DNA of 64,000 nt from Papio anubis. Lineage: Eukaryota > Chordata > Mammalia > Primates > Cercopithecidae. Of this stretch, positions 48,398 to 61,668 are shown one piece after another. The stretch lies in assembly GCF_008728515.1 (NCBI RefSeq), contig NC_044986.1, forward strand, positions 53,618,855-53,682,854, in the 5' to 3' direction. The position numbers were made by a program, and so were the translations under genes. The notes under the pieces are model-generated. The model had not been told where the DNA came from. It was given only the letters and a program-made list of their open reading frames with translations, and searched no databases. How positions within the stretch are numbered: the stretch's first letter is position 1; the number at the start of each line of letters is the position of its first letter.

Positions 48398-48752
48398 TGT
48401 ATTAGTCTGTTTTCATGCTGCTGATAAAGACATTCCCAAGACTGGGTAACTTATAAAGAAAAAGGTTGAATGGACTCATAGTTCCACGTGGCTGGGGAAG
48501 CCTCACAATCATGGTGAAAGGCACGTCTTACATGGCAGCAGGCAAGAGAGAGAGTGAGAACCAAGTGAAAGGGGAAACCCCTTATAAAACCATCAGACCT
48601 CATGAGACTTATTCACTATCCTGAGAACAGTATGGAGGAAACCACCCCCATGATTCAATTAACTCCTACCGGGTCCCTCCCACAACACGTGGGAATTATG
48701 GTAGCTACAATTCAAGATGAAATTTGGGTGGGGACATAGCCAAACCCTATCA
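48398..48752 (-). mobile_element. THE1/MSTA-type solo LTR with perfect 5-bp TSD
   Basis: Complete 355-bp MaLR LTR in antisense, reading 'tgtattagtctgttttcatg' to 'ccaaaccctatca' on the + strand. TSD 'atcct' at 48393-48397 and 48753-48757, the 5 bp expected for ERVL/MaLR. Confidence 0.95.
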
Positions 48753-49002
48753 ATCCTAAACAAAACTGAAAGATGGAAGAGATTATTATGAACACAATTG
48801 TAACAGTAAATTAAACAATTTATATAAAATCAACAAAGTTTTCAGAAAACGACTTACTAAAACTGACAAAACATGAAACAGAAAATATGAATATATTTAT
48901 ATATTAAAATACAATAGTTTATCTAAGACTTTCAATATTCAAAACTATTTCATGACTTTAAAAAATGGAAAACTCTCACCAGATCAGGAAGATAAAGGGC
49001 AT

Positions 49003-49188
49003 CTACCAACGGAAAAAAGAAAGGAAAGAAAGAAAAAGAAAAAAAAGAAAGAGAGGAAAGGAAGGAAGGAAGGAAGAAAGAGAGAAAGAAAGAAAGAGAA
49101 AAAAGAGAAAAGGAAAAAAAGCAAAGAAGGAAAGGAAGGAAGGAAGGAAGGAAGGAAGGAAGGAAGGAAGGAAGGAAGGAAGGAAGGA

Positions 49189-49228
<40 letters not shown>

Positions 49229-49295
49229 GAAAGAAAGAAGAAAAGAAAGAAAGAAAGAAGGAAAGAAAGAGAAAAGGAAGAAAAGGAAAGGAAAC
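49003..49295 (+). repeat. GGAA/GAAA polypurine microsatellite
   Basis: About 290 bp with hardly a pyrimidine on the + strand. The core 49131-49190 is about 14 uninterrupted GGAA units, followed by (GAAA)n to 49228. Arg/Lys/Glu frames on + and Ser/Phe/Leu frames on - are artefacts. GGAA arrays are known binding platforms for ETS-family factors. Confidence 0.97.
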
Positions 49296-51240
49296 ACTGT
49301 TAATAACAGCATCACAAGAGTTTCTTCCTCAGATCAGGAAAAAAGGCACTTACCACTTCCTTTTAACATTGAACTGAAGGTCTTAACCAGTGCAAAAGGG
49401 TTAAAAGTCTTGCAGATTGAAAGGATGCTGTCTTTATTAGGAAGCAACATATGATCTATGCTGAAAATCTCATAGAATCAATAAAATCAAGCACTACAAC
49501 TAATAAGTGAATTTAACAAGACCACTATATATAAAGTCAAAGAAATTGTTACATTTTTGCCTATAGACAATCAATAATTTCAAAGTAAATATATACAGTT
49601 TACTGTAGGATCACACACACATACCCGCAAAATGAAACACTTAAAATTAACAAACCCCTGTGTACTAAAAACTACAGAAAATTGCAGAAAGAAATTAAAG
49701 ACATACTTGAATAAATATTTCATATTCAGAGTTGGCACATTCAATGTTGAGATTTCAATTCATTCTATGCCAGTTTATATTTTTAATGCAATACTAATCA
49801 AAATCCAGCAAGCTTTTTTTAATTGACAATTTCTAAAAATTTATATGTAAATGCAAATGGCATAGAAGAGAAAACAATTTTGTAAAAGAACAAAATTGAA
49901 AGATTTATACCACTGGCTTGCTATGAAGCAACAGTAATTAAAATAGTTTGATATTCATATAAGGATGAACATATAGATTAACGGATTAGAATAAACAGTA
50001 TCAAAATAGTTCTAAATGTGGTTATTGATTTTCAACAAAGGTACCAAAGTTATTCAATAAAGAATAGCCTGTCTATCAAATGATGCTTAAATCATTGGCT
50101 AACTTTATAGAAAAAGTAACCTCAACGTGTATTTCATACCACACACAAAAATTTACTGGGAAAAGATTACATATCTAAACTTAAAGCCTAAGACTATTAA
50201 TTGTCCAGAATTAAATAAGGAAGAATCTTCTATGGCTAGAAAAATACATCTTAGAGGGAAGAAAAAGCACAAACTATTAAAGAAAATAATCATAATTAGG
50301 ATTCAACAAAATACAAATTGTCTGTTTTTCAAAAGACACCATTAAGATATAAAACAAACAGCAGAATGGAAGAAAATTGCATCCAGAATATATAAGAAAA
50401 TATTAAACCTCAATACATACTAATACCATGCAGTAAGAATACAAGCAACCTAATGTAAAGGGGCAAAAGATTTGAGCAGGAACTTTTAAAAATATATGAA
50501 CAATTGGGACATGAAAATAAGCTTAATAGTGTCAATAATCATGGAAATGTGAATAAAAACCGTGAAACCATGAAACATCACTATAAACCACCAGAATCAG
50601 AATTCTGGAATTTGAAAGAGACAATACCAGCTTCATTGATTTGAAGCTTCTGGAACTCTCATGCACTGTTGGTGGGAATGTAAAATGGTACAACAACTTC
50701 AGAAATAATTTGTCAGTTTCTGATGAAGTTACACCACTTCGTTGTATGAATCACTCATTCTATTTTTAGTCATTTACACAAGAGAAGTAAAAGTATATTC
50801 CCATATAACAACTTCTACAAGCATACTCACATCAGCTTTAATTATAACATTCCAAAGTTGGAAAGAACCAAAATTTTCATTTAGAAGTAAATCAACAAAC
50901 TATATTCATGTAAGGAAATAATATTAATCAAAAGAATAAATCATTTATTCTGATGCATATGACTACATGAATGAGTACACACTATTAGATTTTATTAATA
51001 TAAAATTCTAGAGTAGCAGAGCTAAACTGTAACAAAGCAAATCAGTGGTTACCTGGGGCAGTGGCTATGAGGATTGACTGCAAAGGGCAAAAGAGAATAT
51101 TCTGAGATGATACAAATATGTTATATCTTTATCTGGTAGTAATTTCATGCCAGTTTATATTTGTCAAAATTCATAAACTGCATATTTATCATCATTGCAT
51201 TTTATTTTATAAAACTTTTGCCTCAATATACTTGAAAAAA

Positions 51241-51517
51241 AACAAGTATACACAGTGTTTTAAGTGCAACTTTACAGAATATAGACACAATCTAATGGTG
51301 ATGTTTCAATCTCTTTTTTTCCATTGAAGAATTAGAAAACAAAATATCTCACCGGCTAAAGACAGAGATTAGAAACCTAAGGACATGCATTTTTAATCAG
51401 AAAATCAGATGGATAATATACGTAAGATTTCAATTTAATCTTTCTAATTATTAAAAAAACTTTACCAGTAACATCAGAGCTTCAAGGTGAAAAAAATTAA
51501 ATAAAAAGTATTACTGT
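51241..51517. other. Single-copy AT-rich DNA
   Basis: Nothing recognised. Confidence 0.55.
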
Positions 51518-51756
51518 AAGAAGGAGGAGAAAGAGAAAGAGATAAGAAGAAAAGGAGAGAGGGAAGAACAGTGAGGAAGGAAGTGAAAGCAAAGGTGAGA
51601 GCAAATACGGGGAAAAGAAAGAAAAAGGGTGAGAGACAGAGAGAGAAGGGAGGGAAGGAGGCAGAAGCACTAAGGTAGAGGAGGAAAGAAGGGATGAGGG
51701 GAGAAAAAAAAACAGGAAAACAGAGGAGATTAGAACTGAGGGGAGGGGAAAGACTG
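51518..51756 (+). repeat. GA-rich polypurine low-complexity DNA
   Basis: Irregular G/A-rich stretch with few pyrimidines and no fixed unit. The reverse frame 51474-51773 is a composition artefact. Confidence 0.9.
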
Positions 51757-51916
51757 CTATTACAATGTTGCATTTTTAAAGTAATTCATAGTATTTACTG
51801 CATCCTAGGTAAAAACTTCACTGAATCTCTCAAATAAACAAAAATACGGTGCATCAGTTTCCAGAAATGTTTCCAATTGAATCAGTTGTCTTTTACAGAT
51901 GTGATAGATAAATATG

Positions 51917-51956
51917 TACACCCACACACACGCACGCGCGCGCACACACACACACA
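51917..51956 (+). repeat. CA/CG alternating microsatellite
   Basis: (CA)n with an inner 'cgcacgcgcgcgca' core: strictly alternating purine-pyrimidine, a classical Z-DNA former. Confidence 0.93.
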
Positions 51957-52770
51957 TATTCAGAAATTTCTTTTACTTCTATTAAAAAAAAAGTCATTGA
52001 TTTTAATAAGATATGAGAATGGTTACTTTAGAGGATGAGAGGATCTTATGACCCCAAACAAAACCAAACAATATATTTATTCTTAAAGAGTATACTGCAT
52101 GTTAAGGTTATTAAGTGTTTAATTGTAATTTTCCATTCCATAATTTTCATCATGATAATCATAAATAGTATAGGTCACCAATATTGTTTTCATTTTCAAG
52201 AAATTCGTGAAAGGCTAAATGTTGTGGCTACATAGGATTCATGAGATTTTTTAAAATCTCAGATTAAGGTGAGAAATAATTGTTCTATGGCATATTTACA
52301 AAGCAACTGTTTCGGTACAATATTTTTGTCTTTTTCAGAAGAATGTATGCCTAAAATGGGACAGAATCTTCAGTGAAAATACTTCAGTGATATATGGTAA
52401 GTTAATATATTTCTATTATTGAGGGTAAGGGAGAATAGACAGAGGGCCAGAAAATTCTAAGCAGGGAGAGCATTGTCAGTTCAATCATTTTATGGTTAGT
52501 AACTACCAATTAACAAATATGTAACCCTTTGCCATTCTCCTATAAAGGTGCTCAGAAAACATATTATATGCCATAAATATATTCAATTGTTTGTCCACTT
52601 AAAACAAAATTAAATAAAATTTTTAAAACCATGAGAGCTTAGAGAAGATGCCACGCCCTTTCTGTGAAATTAACCAGGTCTTTTTTCTCAGTTACCAGAT
52701 TTAATTGTCTGTTTGAAAACTAGTCTTCTACCATGAGGCAATTGTTCTGTTCTCTAACATCAGGTAATTA
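51957..52770. other. Single-copy DNA
   Basis: No gene or repeat recognised. Confidence 0.58.
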
Positions 52771-53175
52771 GCCAGCTTTTCACTGCTCTAACAAATTGCC
52801 AAAACTCGGTGACTTAAAACAACACAAATGTATTATCTTATAGTTCTGGAGGTTAGAAGTCTGAATGGGTCTCATTGACTAAAATCATATTGTTAGTAGA
52901 GCTATATGCCTTTTGGTAGCTCAAGGGGAAAATCAATTTCCTTGATTTTCCTAGGTTCCAGAAACTGCCTACATTCCTTGGCTTGTGACTCGCTTCCATC
53001 TTCAAAGCCAGCAATGGCTGGTCCTGTCTGTTTTACTTGATATCATTCTGTCACTGACTACTCAGATCCCCTTCCAATTCTAAGGACTATGTGATTATAT
53101 TGAACCCATCCAAAGTATACAGGATAATCTACTGATTTCAAGGTCAGCTGGTTATCAATCTTAAATTAACCTTTA
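52771..53175 (-). mobile_element. MLT1-type (MaLR) LTR, antisense
   Basis: 'gtgacttaaaacaacacaaa', 'ttatagttctggaggttaga', 'cattccttggcttgtgactc', 'cttcaaagccagcaatggct', 'aggataatctactgatttca' and 'aaggtcagctggttatcaat', in antisense MLT1 order. Confidence 0.75.
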
Positions 53176-53279
53176 ATATCTACTAAAAGATTATTTATCT
53201 AGAAAGGTCTTTGTTATTCTGTCATTTATTACATTTATCACATGTTATAATTATGTATTTATTTGTCTGGTTATTAGTT

Positions 53280-53395
53280 GTCACTTTTGAGGTAAACCAC
53301 TTAGCTCTGAGCTTCAGGTTTCTCATCTCTAAAATGAGAAAATAGTAATTTTTCTGGTTTTCTCACAGGATTACATGAGGGTTAACTTTGGAAAC
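53280..53395 (+). mobile_element. MIR SINE fragment
   Basis: 'aaaccacttagctctgagct', 'tcaggtttctcatctctaaa' and 'ctcacaggattacatgaggg'. Confidence 0.7.
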
Positions 53396-55639
53396 ATCTA
53401 AACCCCACAGAAATGTAAGGGATTTTTTGCAATTAGGCTACATTTCCAAAGTCAAGAGAATAATGCCTGAGAGCATTATACGGAGCCAAACAGTGGACAG
53501 AGAAGTTTTAATGTCTAAACATCTTCCTTTTTAATTTATCATTTATCCAGAAGTTTGCTTAGACTAAATTAACAAAGTTTTACCCAATCCCAGGCTTTTT
53601 GCCGGTAGTTCTCTTATCACTCCATAACACAGCGGGTAGTCAAGGTGCCTTCTAAAAGGAAACTGGCTTGGGGAAGTTGCAACCAGTTTAATATCCTCAG
53701 CATTTCATAAGTGACATCCAGAATCTTCTTATTCCAAGTGTCATGACTCTAAACCTTGATATTAGTCACATGCCTTGAGAGAAAACTGTGTAATTAAAAC
53801 AATTCCGTTGAAACTGCCCTTTATTTATGTATTGTTGGTGGAAACTACACGGAGACATAATATTTTGTATTACTGATTTTTCATAGGAGAATTGCAAATA
53901 CAAGCAAGGCATTCATTTTTAAAATAACTTTCAACTCTCAACCAGATTTTCTCTGAATTTAATTATAGTCCATTGGTAGAAAAAATTGTAGAAATGTCAG
54001 AAATGGTGGGTATCAATTGAGAGAGGTAATAGCAGCTTAGAAAAATCTTATCTCTGTTAATTGCAATTGTATAATTCTTATCTCAGCTATATTCTGTAGA
54101 TTTGCCATTCATCTTACTGTGTGCTGCCTACAAGCTCATTGCCTAGAAGAATAAAAATAAAGAAATGTAATGCAGAGGAATAAAAATAAAGAAATGTAAC
54201 GCTTTTTCTTAAAGTCTCTAAAGCATTTTTTTGGTGAAACAAAAACTATTTTTTTCATTTTATGCTATATAAAAAACAGGTGATGTATGCTTCCATTATT
54301 ATATAAATATTGTGCATGCTACTGTCAAGAAAGTAATTATTTAACCCATTGAAAGAAAACACACTCAAAAAAATTATCTCAGGTGGATAACCTTTGTTAC
54401 CCTTAAGTGTATGCATGATATGGAGTGGAGAGGGAAGACTTATGGCTATAATACATGTCCAATTTAACATGCATGCAATTGAATTAGCTTTTCACAGACT
54501 GGGTCTTTATTTGTTTTATAGATAATCCAGGACACTGTGGTCATTCTTTAGCAGAAACTAATCTTAATTTTAGAAATACTATTTGGACAGTCAACTATAT
54601 AATCTTAAGGGGCTTCTGTAAATTACTTAAAGTCTGTCTTCGAATGTCTTTGCAACTAGCCAAATGCCAATATGAGTTTTGTTTCGGGTTTTACTTTGCA
54701 TGAGATAAGGGTTACACTAAAAAAATTAAAAAAATAAAAAACTACCATCTGAAATTACCATCTAGTAGTATCTTAACCAATCACTTCTCATCAAGAGACA
54801 TAGTAGAGAAGTTGATCCTAAGGGAGTAATAAAATGCTCATAAAATGTTTTATAAATAATTATTTATTAAATAATATTCAATAATAAAAAACTTCATTTC
54901 AGGCACTACATGAGGTGCTTGAATGAAACTCAGTATAATTATGAACATAATATCCCAACCGAGGGACTCTGCTACAGAGAAATGTCTTGTAAAGGTATTA
55001 AATTAGAAGTTTTGGAGCACACCAGAGAAAGAACTATGGAATTCATCATCTGATTTTCACTTAGTAAATTTTGTCATCAGGCTTAGAAGCATCTACAGAT
55101 AGAGTTACCCAAAATACAAATAATAAAATTTCAAGATTGTCTACAGCTGCTGAAATTCATTCACTATTCCAAAAAGAAATGCATCTGCTCTATTCCTTTT
55201 CATACAAGTATAATTGCAATGAGGCTTGGTGCGTATTCATAATTTTCCCCTTTTTTGCACACTATTTTGAAAGTTTTCTCTTGATCTGGGTCTGGAAGAC
55301 ACAAAAATATCCCAATTTTTACTAAATTATCTGTTTGAATCACAGATTCAACTGGAAACTGGCAAATCACCTCCCTTTTATAGACCACATCAGTATTCTG
55401 CCCAGTACATTTGGTATTAAGTAATCAATTTGACAGAGTCAGTGTTTTCAAAGTTCAGTGCCATGTAAGTGTCTGCTATTTGTGCTTATTTTCTCAAGAT
55501 ATCTCTAAAGCACATATGCATTGTACAAACAGAGTGTTTAAATAAGGAAAGCATCCATTAATATTTGTATATTATGCGTGTTTCTATAAGTTATATAATT
55601 TCATCCTCCCAACATTTGAAAATATTATTATAAACTTAA
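53396..55639. other. Single-copy AT-rich DNA
   Basis: No gene or repeat family recognised, apart from a 29-bp tandem duplication listed separately. Confidence 0.58.
54149..54206 (+). repeat. 29-bp tandem duplication
   Basis: 'gaataaaaataaagaaatgt' occurs at 54149 and again at 54178, with near-identical spacers. Confidence 0.88.
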
Positions 55640-56270
55640 TTTTTGCTGTGGAAAATTTCATAAAATGAGTAAAATATTTGCTTCATCTAGATTTAACAAT
55701 TATCAATTCACAGACAACAGGATAACATTGGTATTGCCACCAAATCACTCACCGTGGATTGCTTTGACACAAATACAAATCTTATTTCATTCATAGATAT
55801 TTTCAGTGTGTATCTTTAAAGACAGTGATGCTTTTGTAATCATAAACACAATGCTATTACCACACTTAAAGTTTATAATAATTGCTAACTTCATCAATAA
55901 TAGTCCATGTTCACATTTCTCTGAATACCTAATTTATTTCAGTTTGTTTGTATCAGGATCCAAATATTGTCCGTAAATTTCAATTCACTGGGCTTTTTTT
56001 TTGCCTTACATATAATCTATACATCCTCACCCCTTTATTTTTACTTGCAATTTATTTGTTGATGGGTCAAGTAATTTGTCCCATAAAGCTTTCCATAGTC
56101 TAGATTTTTCTAAGTACATCTACCACTGCAGTGTTTCTCTGCCACTGTATTTTCTGTATATTTGTTTTTATATGAAAAAACATAAACTTTTTAAAGGAAT
56201 ACATCATAGGTGTTACTGTATAGTTTCCTGATGATGCACATTGTGAAATAATAAGAAGTAGATATATTGA
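55640..56270 (-). mobile_element. Old L1M 3'-UTR-type repeat, antisense
   Basis: Ordered phrases of a high-copy old repeat: 'tttcattcatagatattttc', 'gtttgtatcaggatccaaat', 'cttgcaatttatttgttgat' and 'tttccatagtctagattttt'. I take it as an L1M 3' end; class uncertain. Confidence 0.55.
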
Positions 56271-56767
56271 TCTCTAACATTAGTCCCTAGCATAGAGCTC
56301 CTAAACCCTTGTGACTTCCTGGGTTGATAAAATCGTCTGTGTTCTGATGAGGGGTCTCTTGGTGTGCTGTCAGATGAAGACTGGTCACCAGAAAGACTGT
56401 GATGTAACAAGGACTAGACATTAGTTATATTCCAATTATATTATTTATTTTTAAATATAACCCAAAATATTTTATGAAGATACTTCACTCATCAGTTATA
56501 GGCTTATGCTAAGATATAGTTTATACAAGAAAAGCAAGATAAATGTTTGTTTTTTTAACCTTCTTCCAGTTATAAAAATAGTGAATTTGCCTCCTGACAT
56601 TATCCAAAGATATTTTATGTATCATCATGAACTATTGCATTTAATCATATTTGTTGAATTCCAAACCCTTGTAATGATTGCACTGTAGAAGATGAATTGG
56701 TTGTAGAGGAAGAATGTGGCTATTAATAGAATCTGCAGGACTTTTAGATGACTCTAGGAACATGTGA
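56271..56767. other. Single-copy DNA
   Basis: Nothing recognised. Confidence 0.55.
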
Positions 56768-57162
56768 TTGCTATGAACTGAATTGTGTCCCCTCAAAATT
56801 CATATGTTGAAGCCCTATTCCCCATTGTCACTACATTTTGAGATAGGGCTTTTATGGGGTAATTAAGGTTAAATGAAGTTATAAGCATTGTGCCCTAACC
56901 TGATAGGACTGGTTGCCTTATTAGTAAAGGAAGTGATCTCTCCTCACCCAACTCTATATGCATGCACTGAGGAAAGGTCATGTGAGAACACATCAGAAAG
57001 GCAGCTGTGCAATCCAGGAAGAGAGCCCTCACAAGATACCAAATTTGTTGACACTTTGATGTTGGATTTCAGCCTTCAGAACTGAGATAAAATAAATTTC
57101 TCGTCTTTAAGCAATCCTGACTATGGTATTTTTTATGGCAGCCAGGATCAACAAATACAGTG
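56768..57162 (+). mobile_element. MLT1 (MaLR) LTR, sense
   Basis: About 395 bp from 'tgctatgaactgaattgtgt' to 'aggatcaacaaatacag'. Inner landmarks are 'aaaattcatatgttgaagcc', 'gagagccctcacaagatacc', 'tggatttcagccttcagaac' and the 'aaataaatttct' poly-A signal region. Confidence 0.9.
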
Positions 57163-59117
57163 ATAAAATAGACAAGATTAAATAGTAGCAACTCTCCATT
57201 CATTCTATGAGGCATAATACGTTAATTAGGAAGAAAAGTCACTTCTGTATGTGCAGTCCCTCCGAATGACTTCTTCCCGCTCAGAGGGGGCTTAGAATAA
57301 TCTCTGGGTTGTTTCACAATTTCAGGTGCTCAACCATCATCAATCGGTTCTCATATTGTCTCTTGGTTTCTAGATTATTGAGGTTCACTAATTTATTTTT
57401 AAAATGTTTATTGAACACCACTTATTTTCCAGAGACTGGGCCACTTGTTAAACAGGAAAATATATAGCCTACACCTTATGGAGAAAAAGAATCTTCTTGT
57501 TGCTCCTGACTCAATTAAGTGTATGTAATTTTAGTGCCTCTAGCTTTTCAAATATTTTATTGCTCAAATTGGAGACTGGGCATAGAAAAAGGGTAGAATA
57601 TTGCAGTATTTTCTTCCACATGTAGCATTAATGGTGGGAGCTCTGAACTACAGTTGCTGCATCCTAAATTCGTCTTCTCTCGATGGGGAAAGTCCATGAA
57701 ACCTCATTTAGTTCCTCTCTGAAACTGGACATTGAGATGGGAGTATGCCTAAGAACAAAAATACTAAATTACTTATGATTTTTATTATTACAAAATTGGT
57801 ATTTGAATGACACTGTTCAAATAGACTGAGGAAATTCACTAGTAACATAGAAGTAAATCACTTTTGACTGAATAATATGTTCATTAGACTAAAAATATTC
57901 AATTCTCAGTCAGCACATATTTAGATGAGAGATCAATGTGCATTTGTAAATTAGTCATCCCTTGTTCCTTCTCTATAAAGACTGAAATGAATTATTAACT
58001 GCGAAAGAAATGGAACTTTCATGAGGTTTGAACCTTGGAGGATAGTGATAGACTGTTAGGTGTTTTAAAATATCAGCATTTGCTTTTATATTCTAATGAA
58101 TATCTAGAAGTGGTATATTTTCAGCTCTTACTAACAGAAAAACAGATCATCAGTTCAAGTTATATGTCATTTTCTGTTTCCAGTGTGTTTATATCCAACA
58201 AATGAAAGCAAAATGCTTTAGTGATAGGAAATGCATCTATTTTCTAATCAGAGAGGTGTGGGAGAGATGAAAGCATTGGCTAGTGCTAGCTCTGAATGGC
58301 TGTTATCATGCCATGATGTGACTACTTAAGTGGGGGAAACATAATGAGAAGGAGATAAGCCGTTGAGTTAGAAGTGGATGTAAAATAGATATGTCACTCA
58401 GAATGTTTCTCAACATGCTACAAGCATCCAAACAGCAGAATAAATGTTTCTTAACATCCTACAAGCATCAAAACAGCAGAATAAATACACAGTAAGGAGC
58501 CCCAGTATCCCATATGATATGACATTTGACCTTTGCCATTTTACTTTTAAAATGGTTCCAATTTGGATAATAAATTATGTCAATATAAACTATATATAAT
58601 AATGTAAAGAGTAATTAGATATAATTAATTCTAAATTAGCACATCTAAATTTTTCACCTAAAATCTTATTCCCAGGGAAGAAATTACTTTAAGAAAGTAT
58701 TTGACTTAGTTTTGCCCTCTGACACTGCCATTGTTCTGACTTTTAATCTTCTGAACATTGAAGTCCAAATTGCTGTCTTCTTCTCATATGAAACTCATAT
58801 TAAACTTTAAATTCCATCATTATATTAGGTCAAATATATACCTTCCTGTAGCTGTATTTCTTAACATTATACTCGGCAAAGAGGATCAATTAAATTTTGT
58901 TCTTCAATCTACTATAGAATAGATTAGATATAAGCAACCGAGTAGGACAATAATATTTGATAATGCATATAAGGACCTATCTTGTTAGACAAAGGAGAGG
59001 ACCATTTGGGAAACATCCTACATTTAGATTTCAATGATGCTTAGTATTCTGGTTATGTTATGATTAGTGATAATTTCATTAACCTTTGTAAATGTCCATT
59101 TCCCCATGAGTCAAAAA
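57163..59117. other. Single-copy DNA
   Basis: No gene. 57395-57480 has faint L2/MIR-like text. A 41-bp tandem duplication at 58402 is listed separately. Confidence 0.55.
58402..58483 (+). repeat. 41-bp tandem duplication
   Basis: Two adjacent 41-bp units ('aatgtttctcaacatgctac...' and 'aatgtttcttaacatcctac...', both ending 'aacagcagaata') with a few mismatches. Confidence 0.9.
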
Positions 59118-59264
59118 AAATGAAAAAGAAAGATCAAGAGCAAGAAAGAAGGAAGGAGAGAGAGAAAAAAGAAGAAGAGGAGGAGCAGGAGGAAGAAGAA
59201 GAAGGAGGAGGAGGAGGAAAGAAAGAAGGAAGGAAGGAAGGAAAGGAAGGAAGGAAGGAAAGAC
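59118..59264 (+). repeat. GA-rich polypurine tract with (GGAA)n end
   Basis: Mixed GAA, GGA and AGGA units, ending in about nine GGAA-type units (59222-59261). The 94-codon frame across it is composition only. Confidence 0.93.
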
Positions 59265-59724
59265 TTTTTACCTTTTACAGAGTATTTATTTATAAAAACA
59301 AAAGAAATGACTATGTTGCATGGAGGAGCTTACTAAACTTGTAGCATTTGGAGATGAATCTGCTTCTATCAGTTGTTATATCACGGACAAGTATATTTAA
59401 GTCTACTGAAAATTTTAAAACCATCTCTAATTATGTGATGACCAAGAACATGAGTTGGGCAGAAGAGAAATAGTTATTTGAAATTTTAAAAATCATCATT
59501 TCTTATTTCTCCTAATAATGTTCCCAAAATTCAGAATTAAGGAGCTCAGTGCACTGACTGCTGTGATCCAAGTAGCCTCAGGTCAGTTGATAGAATCTAG
59601 AATTGTCACTAACTCTGGAAGTGACCTTTGCCTCAAGAAGAGTGCTAAGAAGTTATTCTTAAAGCCAACATAAATTAAATGGTGTTTTTATACATGTAGT
59701 CTACTCTCTTCATTTACACAATTT
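59265..59724. other. Single-copy DNA
   Basis: Nothing recognised. Confidence 0.58.
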
Positions 59725-61668
59725 TTTAAATCTTTGTAGGTATATATCAGGTGTATGTATTTATGGGCTACATGAGATGTTTAGATACAGGCATGCTATG
59801 CATGATAATCACATTATGAAAAATGGGGTATCCATCTCCTCAAGCATTTATCCTTTGTGTTACAAAAAATGCAAATATACTTTTTCATTAATTTAAATTG
59901 TAAAATTAAGTTATTATTCACTATAGTCACTCTGTTCTGCTATCAAATGTAGGTCTTATTCATTCTATCTTTTTGTACTCATTAAACATTCCCACCTTTC
60001 CCTTAACTCCCTACTTGCCCTCTCAGCCTCTAGTAACCATCCTTCTACTCCCTATGTCTATGAGTTCAATTGTTTTGAGTTTTATATTCCACAAATAAGT
60101 AAGAACATATGATGTTTGTCTTTCAATGCCTGACTTATATCAATTAACATGATTATCTCCAGTTCCATTCATGTTTTTGCAAATGACAGGATCTCATTTT
60201 TATGACTGAATAGTACTCTCTCTATATATATATTTCTTTACTTATCTGTTGCTGGACATTTAGGTTGCTTCTAAATCTTAGCTGTTGTGAATAGTGCTGC
60301 AAAAAAACATGGGAGTGGAGATATGTCCTGAATATACTGATTTCCTTTGTGAGGGGGGTGGTATATACCCAGCAGTGGGATTACTGAATCACATGATAAC
60401 TCTATTTTTAGTGTTTTTTAGGAAACTCCAAACTATTCTCCATGGTGGTTGTACAAATTTACATCCCCATCAACAGTGTGTGAGAGTTTCCTTTTCTCTA
60501 CATCCTTGCCAACATTTGTGATTGCCTCTCTTTTTGACGTAAGCCATTTTAACTGGGGTGAAATGTTATCTCGTTGTAGTTTTGATTTGCATTTCTCTGA
60601 TGACCAATGATGTTGAGCATCTTTGCATAAGCCTATTGCCATTTGTATGTCTTCTTTTGAGAAATGTTTATCTGGATCTTTTGCATATTTTTCGATTGGA
60701 TTATTAGATGTTTCCCTTTAGAGTTGTTTGAGTTCCTTATATATTCTGGTTATTAATCCCTTGTCAGATGAGTAGTTTGCAAATATTTTCTCCCATTCTG
60801 TGGGTTGCTTCCTCACTTTGTTGATTGTTTCCTTTGCTGTTCAGAAGCTTTTTTAACTGATGTGATCTCATTTGTCCATATTTGCTTTGTTTGCTTGTGC
60901 TTGTGGTATATTGCTCAATAAATTTTTGCCCAGACCAATGTCCTGAAGATTTTCTCCAATGGTTTCTTGTAGCAGTTTAATACTTTGAGATCTTAGATTT
61001 AACTCCTTAATCCAGTGTGATTTGATTTTTGTATATTGTGAGAGAGATTGCTCTTGAAGCTTTACTGAATTTATCAGTTCTATTAATTTTCATGTGGAAT
61101 CTTAGATTTCTCCAGATATAAGATTATATAATCCACAAACAATGGTAATTTGACTTTTTTCATTCCAATTTGGATGTCCTTCCTATCTTTCTCTTCTCTG
61201 ATTGCTCTAGCTAGGACTTCTAGTATCATGTTGAAAAACAGTGGTGAAAGTGGGCATCCTTGTCGTGTTCCAGGTCTTAAAAGGAAAAGCTTTCAGTTTC
61301 CCCCATTCAGTATGATGCTAGCTGTGGTTCTGTCATATGTGGTTTTAATTATGTTGAGATATGTTCCTTCTACACCAAAGTTTTTAGGGTTTTTATCATG
61401 AGGGGATGTTGAATTTTATCAAATGTGTTTTCAACATCAATGAAAATGATTAAGTGGTTTTTGTTCTTCATTCTGTTGATATGATGTATTACATTGATTG
61501 ATTTGTGTATATTAAACAATCCTTGCATCCCAGGGATAAATCCCACTTGGTCATGATGAATGATCTTTTTAATGTATTGTTTAATTTTGTTTGCTAGTAT
61601 TTTTTGATAATTTTTGCATCAATATTCATCAGAGATGTTGGCCTGTAGTTTTCTTGATGTGTCTTGAG

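Larger units (their letters stand above)
46860..51240 (+). mobile_element. Old L1M, sense, long, interrupted by THE1 LTR and polypurine tract
   Basis: Heavily decayed LINE-1 running from inter-ORF text (46980-47200) through the ORF2 endonuclease region ('gctggtctggctaggtttat', 47485; 'ggatgtagctaatgcaattc', 48088) to RT and C-terminal parts ('atgcactgttggtgggaatg', 50661) and the 3' UTR ('agtggttacctggggcagtg', 51045; 'atatttgtcaaaattcataa', 51157). Stops are frequent in all frames. A THE1 LTR (48398-48752) and the 49003-49295 GGAA/GAAA tract sit inside it, so its remains form the oldest layer here. The subfamily cannot be fixed by eye. Confidence 0.75.

Noticed and set aside
49003..49377. 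Open frames of 112-141 codons rich in Lys, Arg and Glu
   Set aside because: They are translations of a polypurine microsatellite. All three + frames, and the reverse strand, stay open for the same reason.
59060..59344. 94-codon Glu/Lys/Gly-rich frame
   Set aside because: Driven by the GA-rich tract. The flanking codons match nothing.
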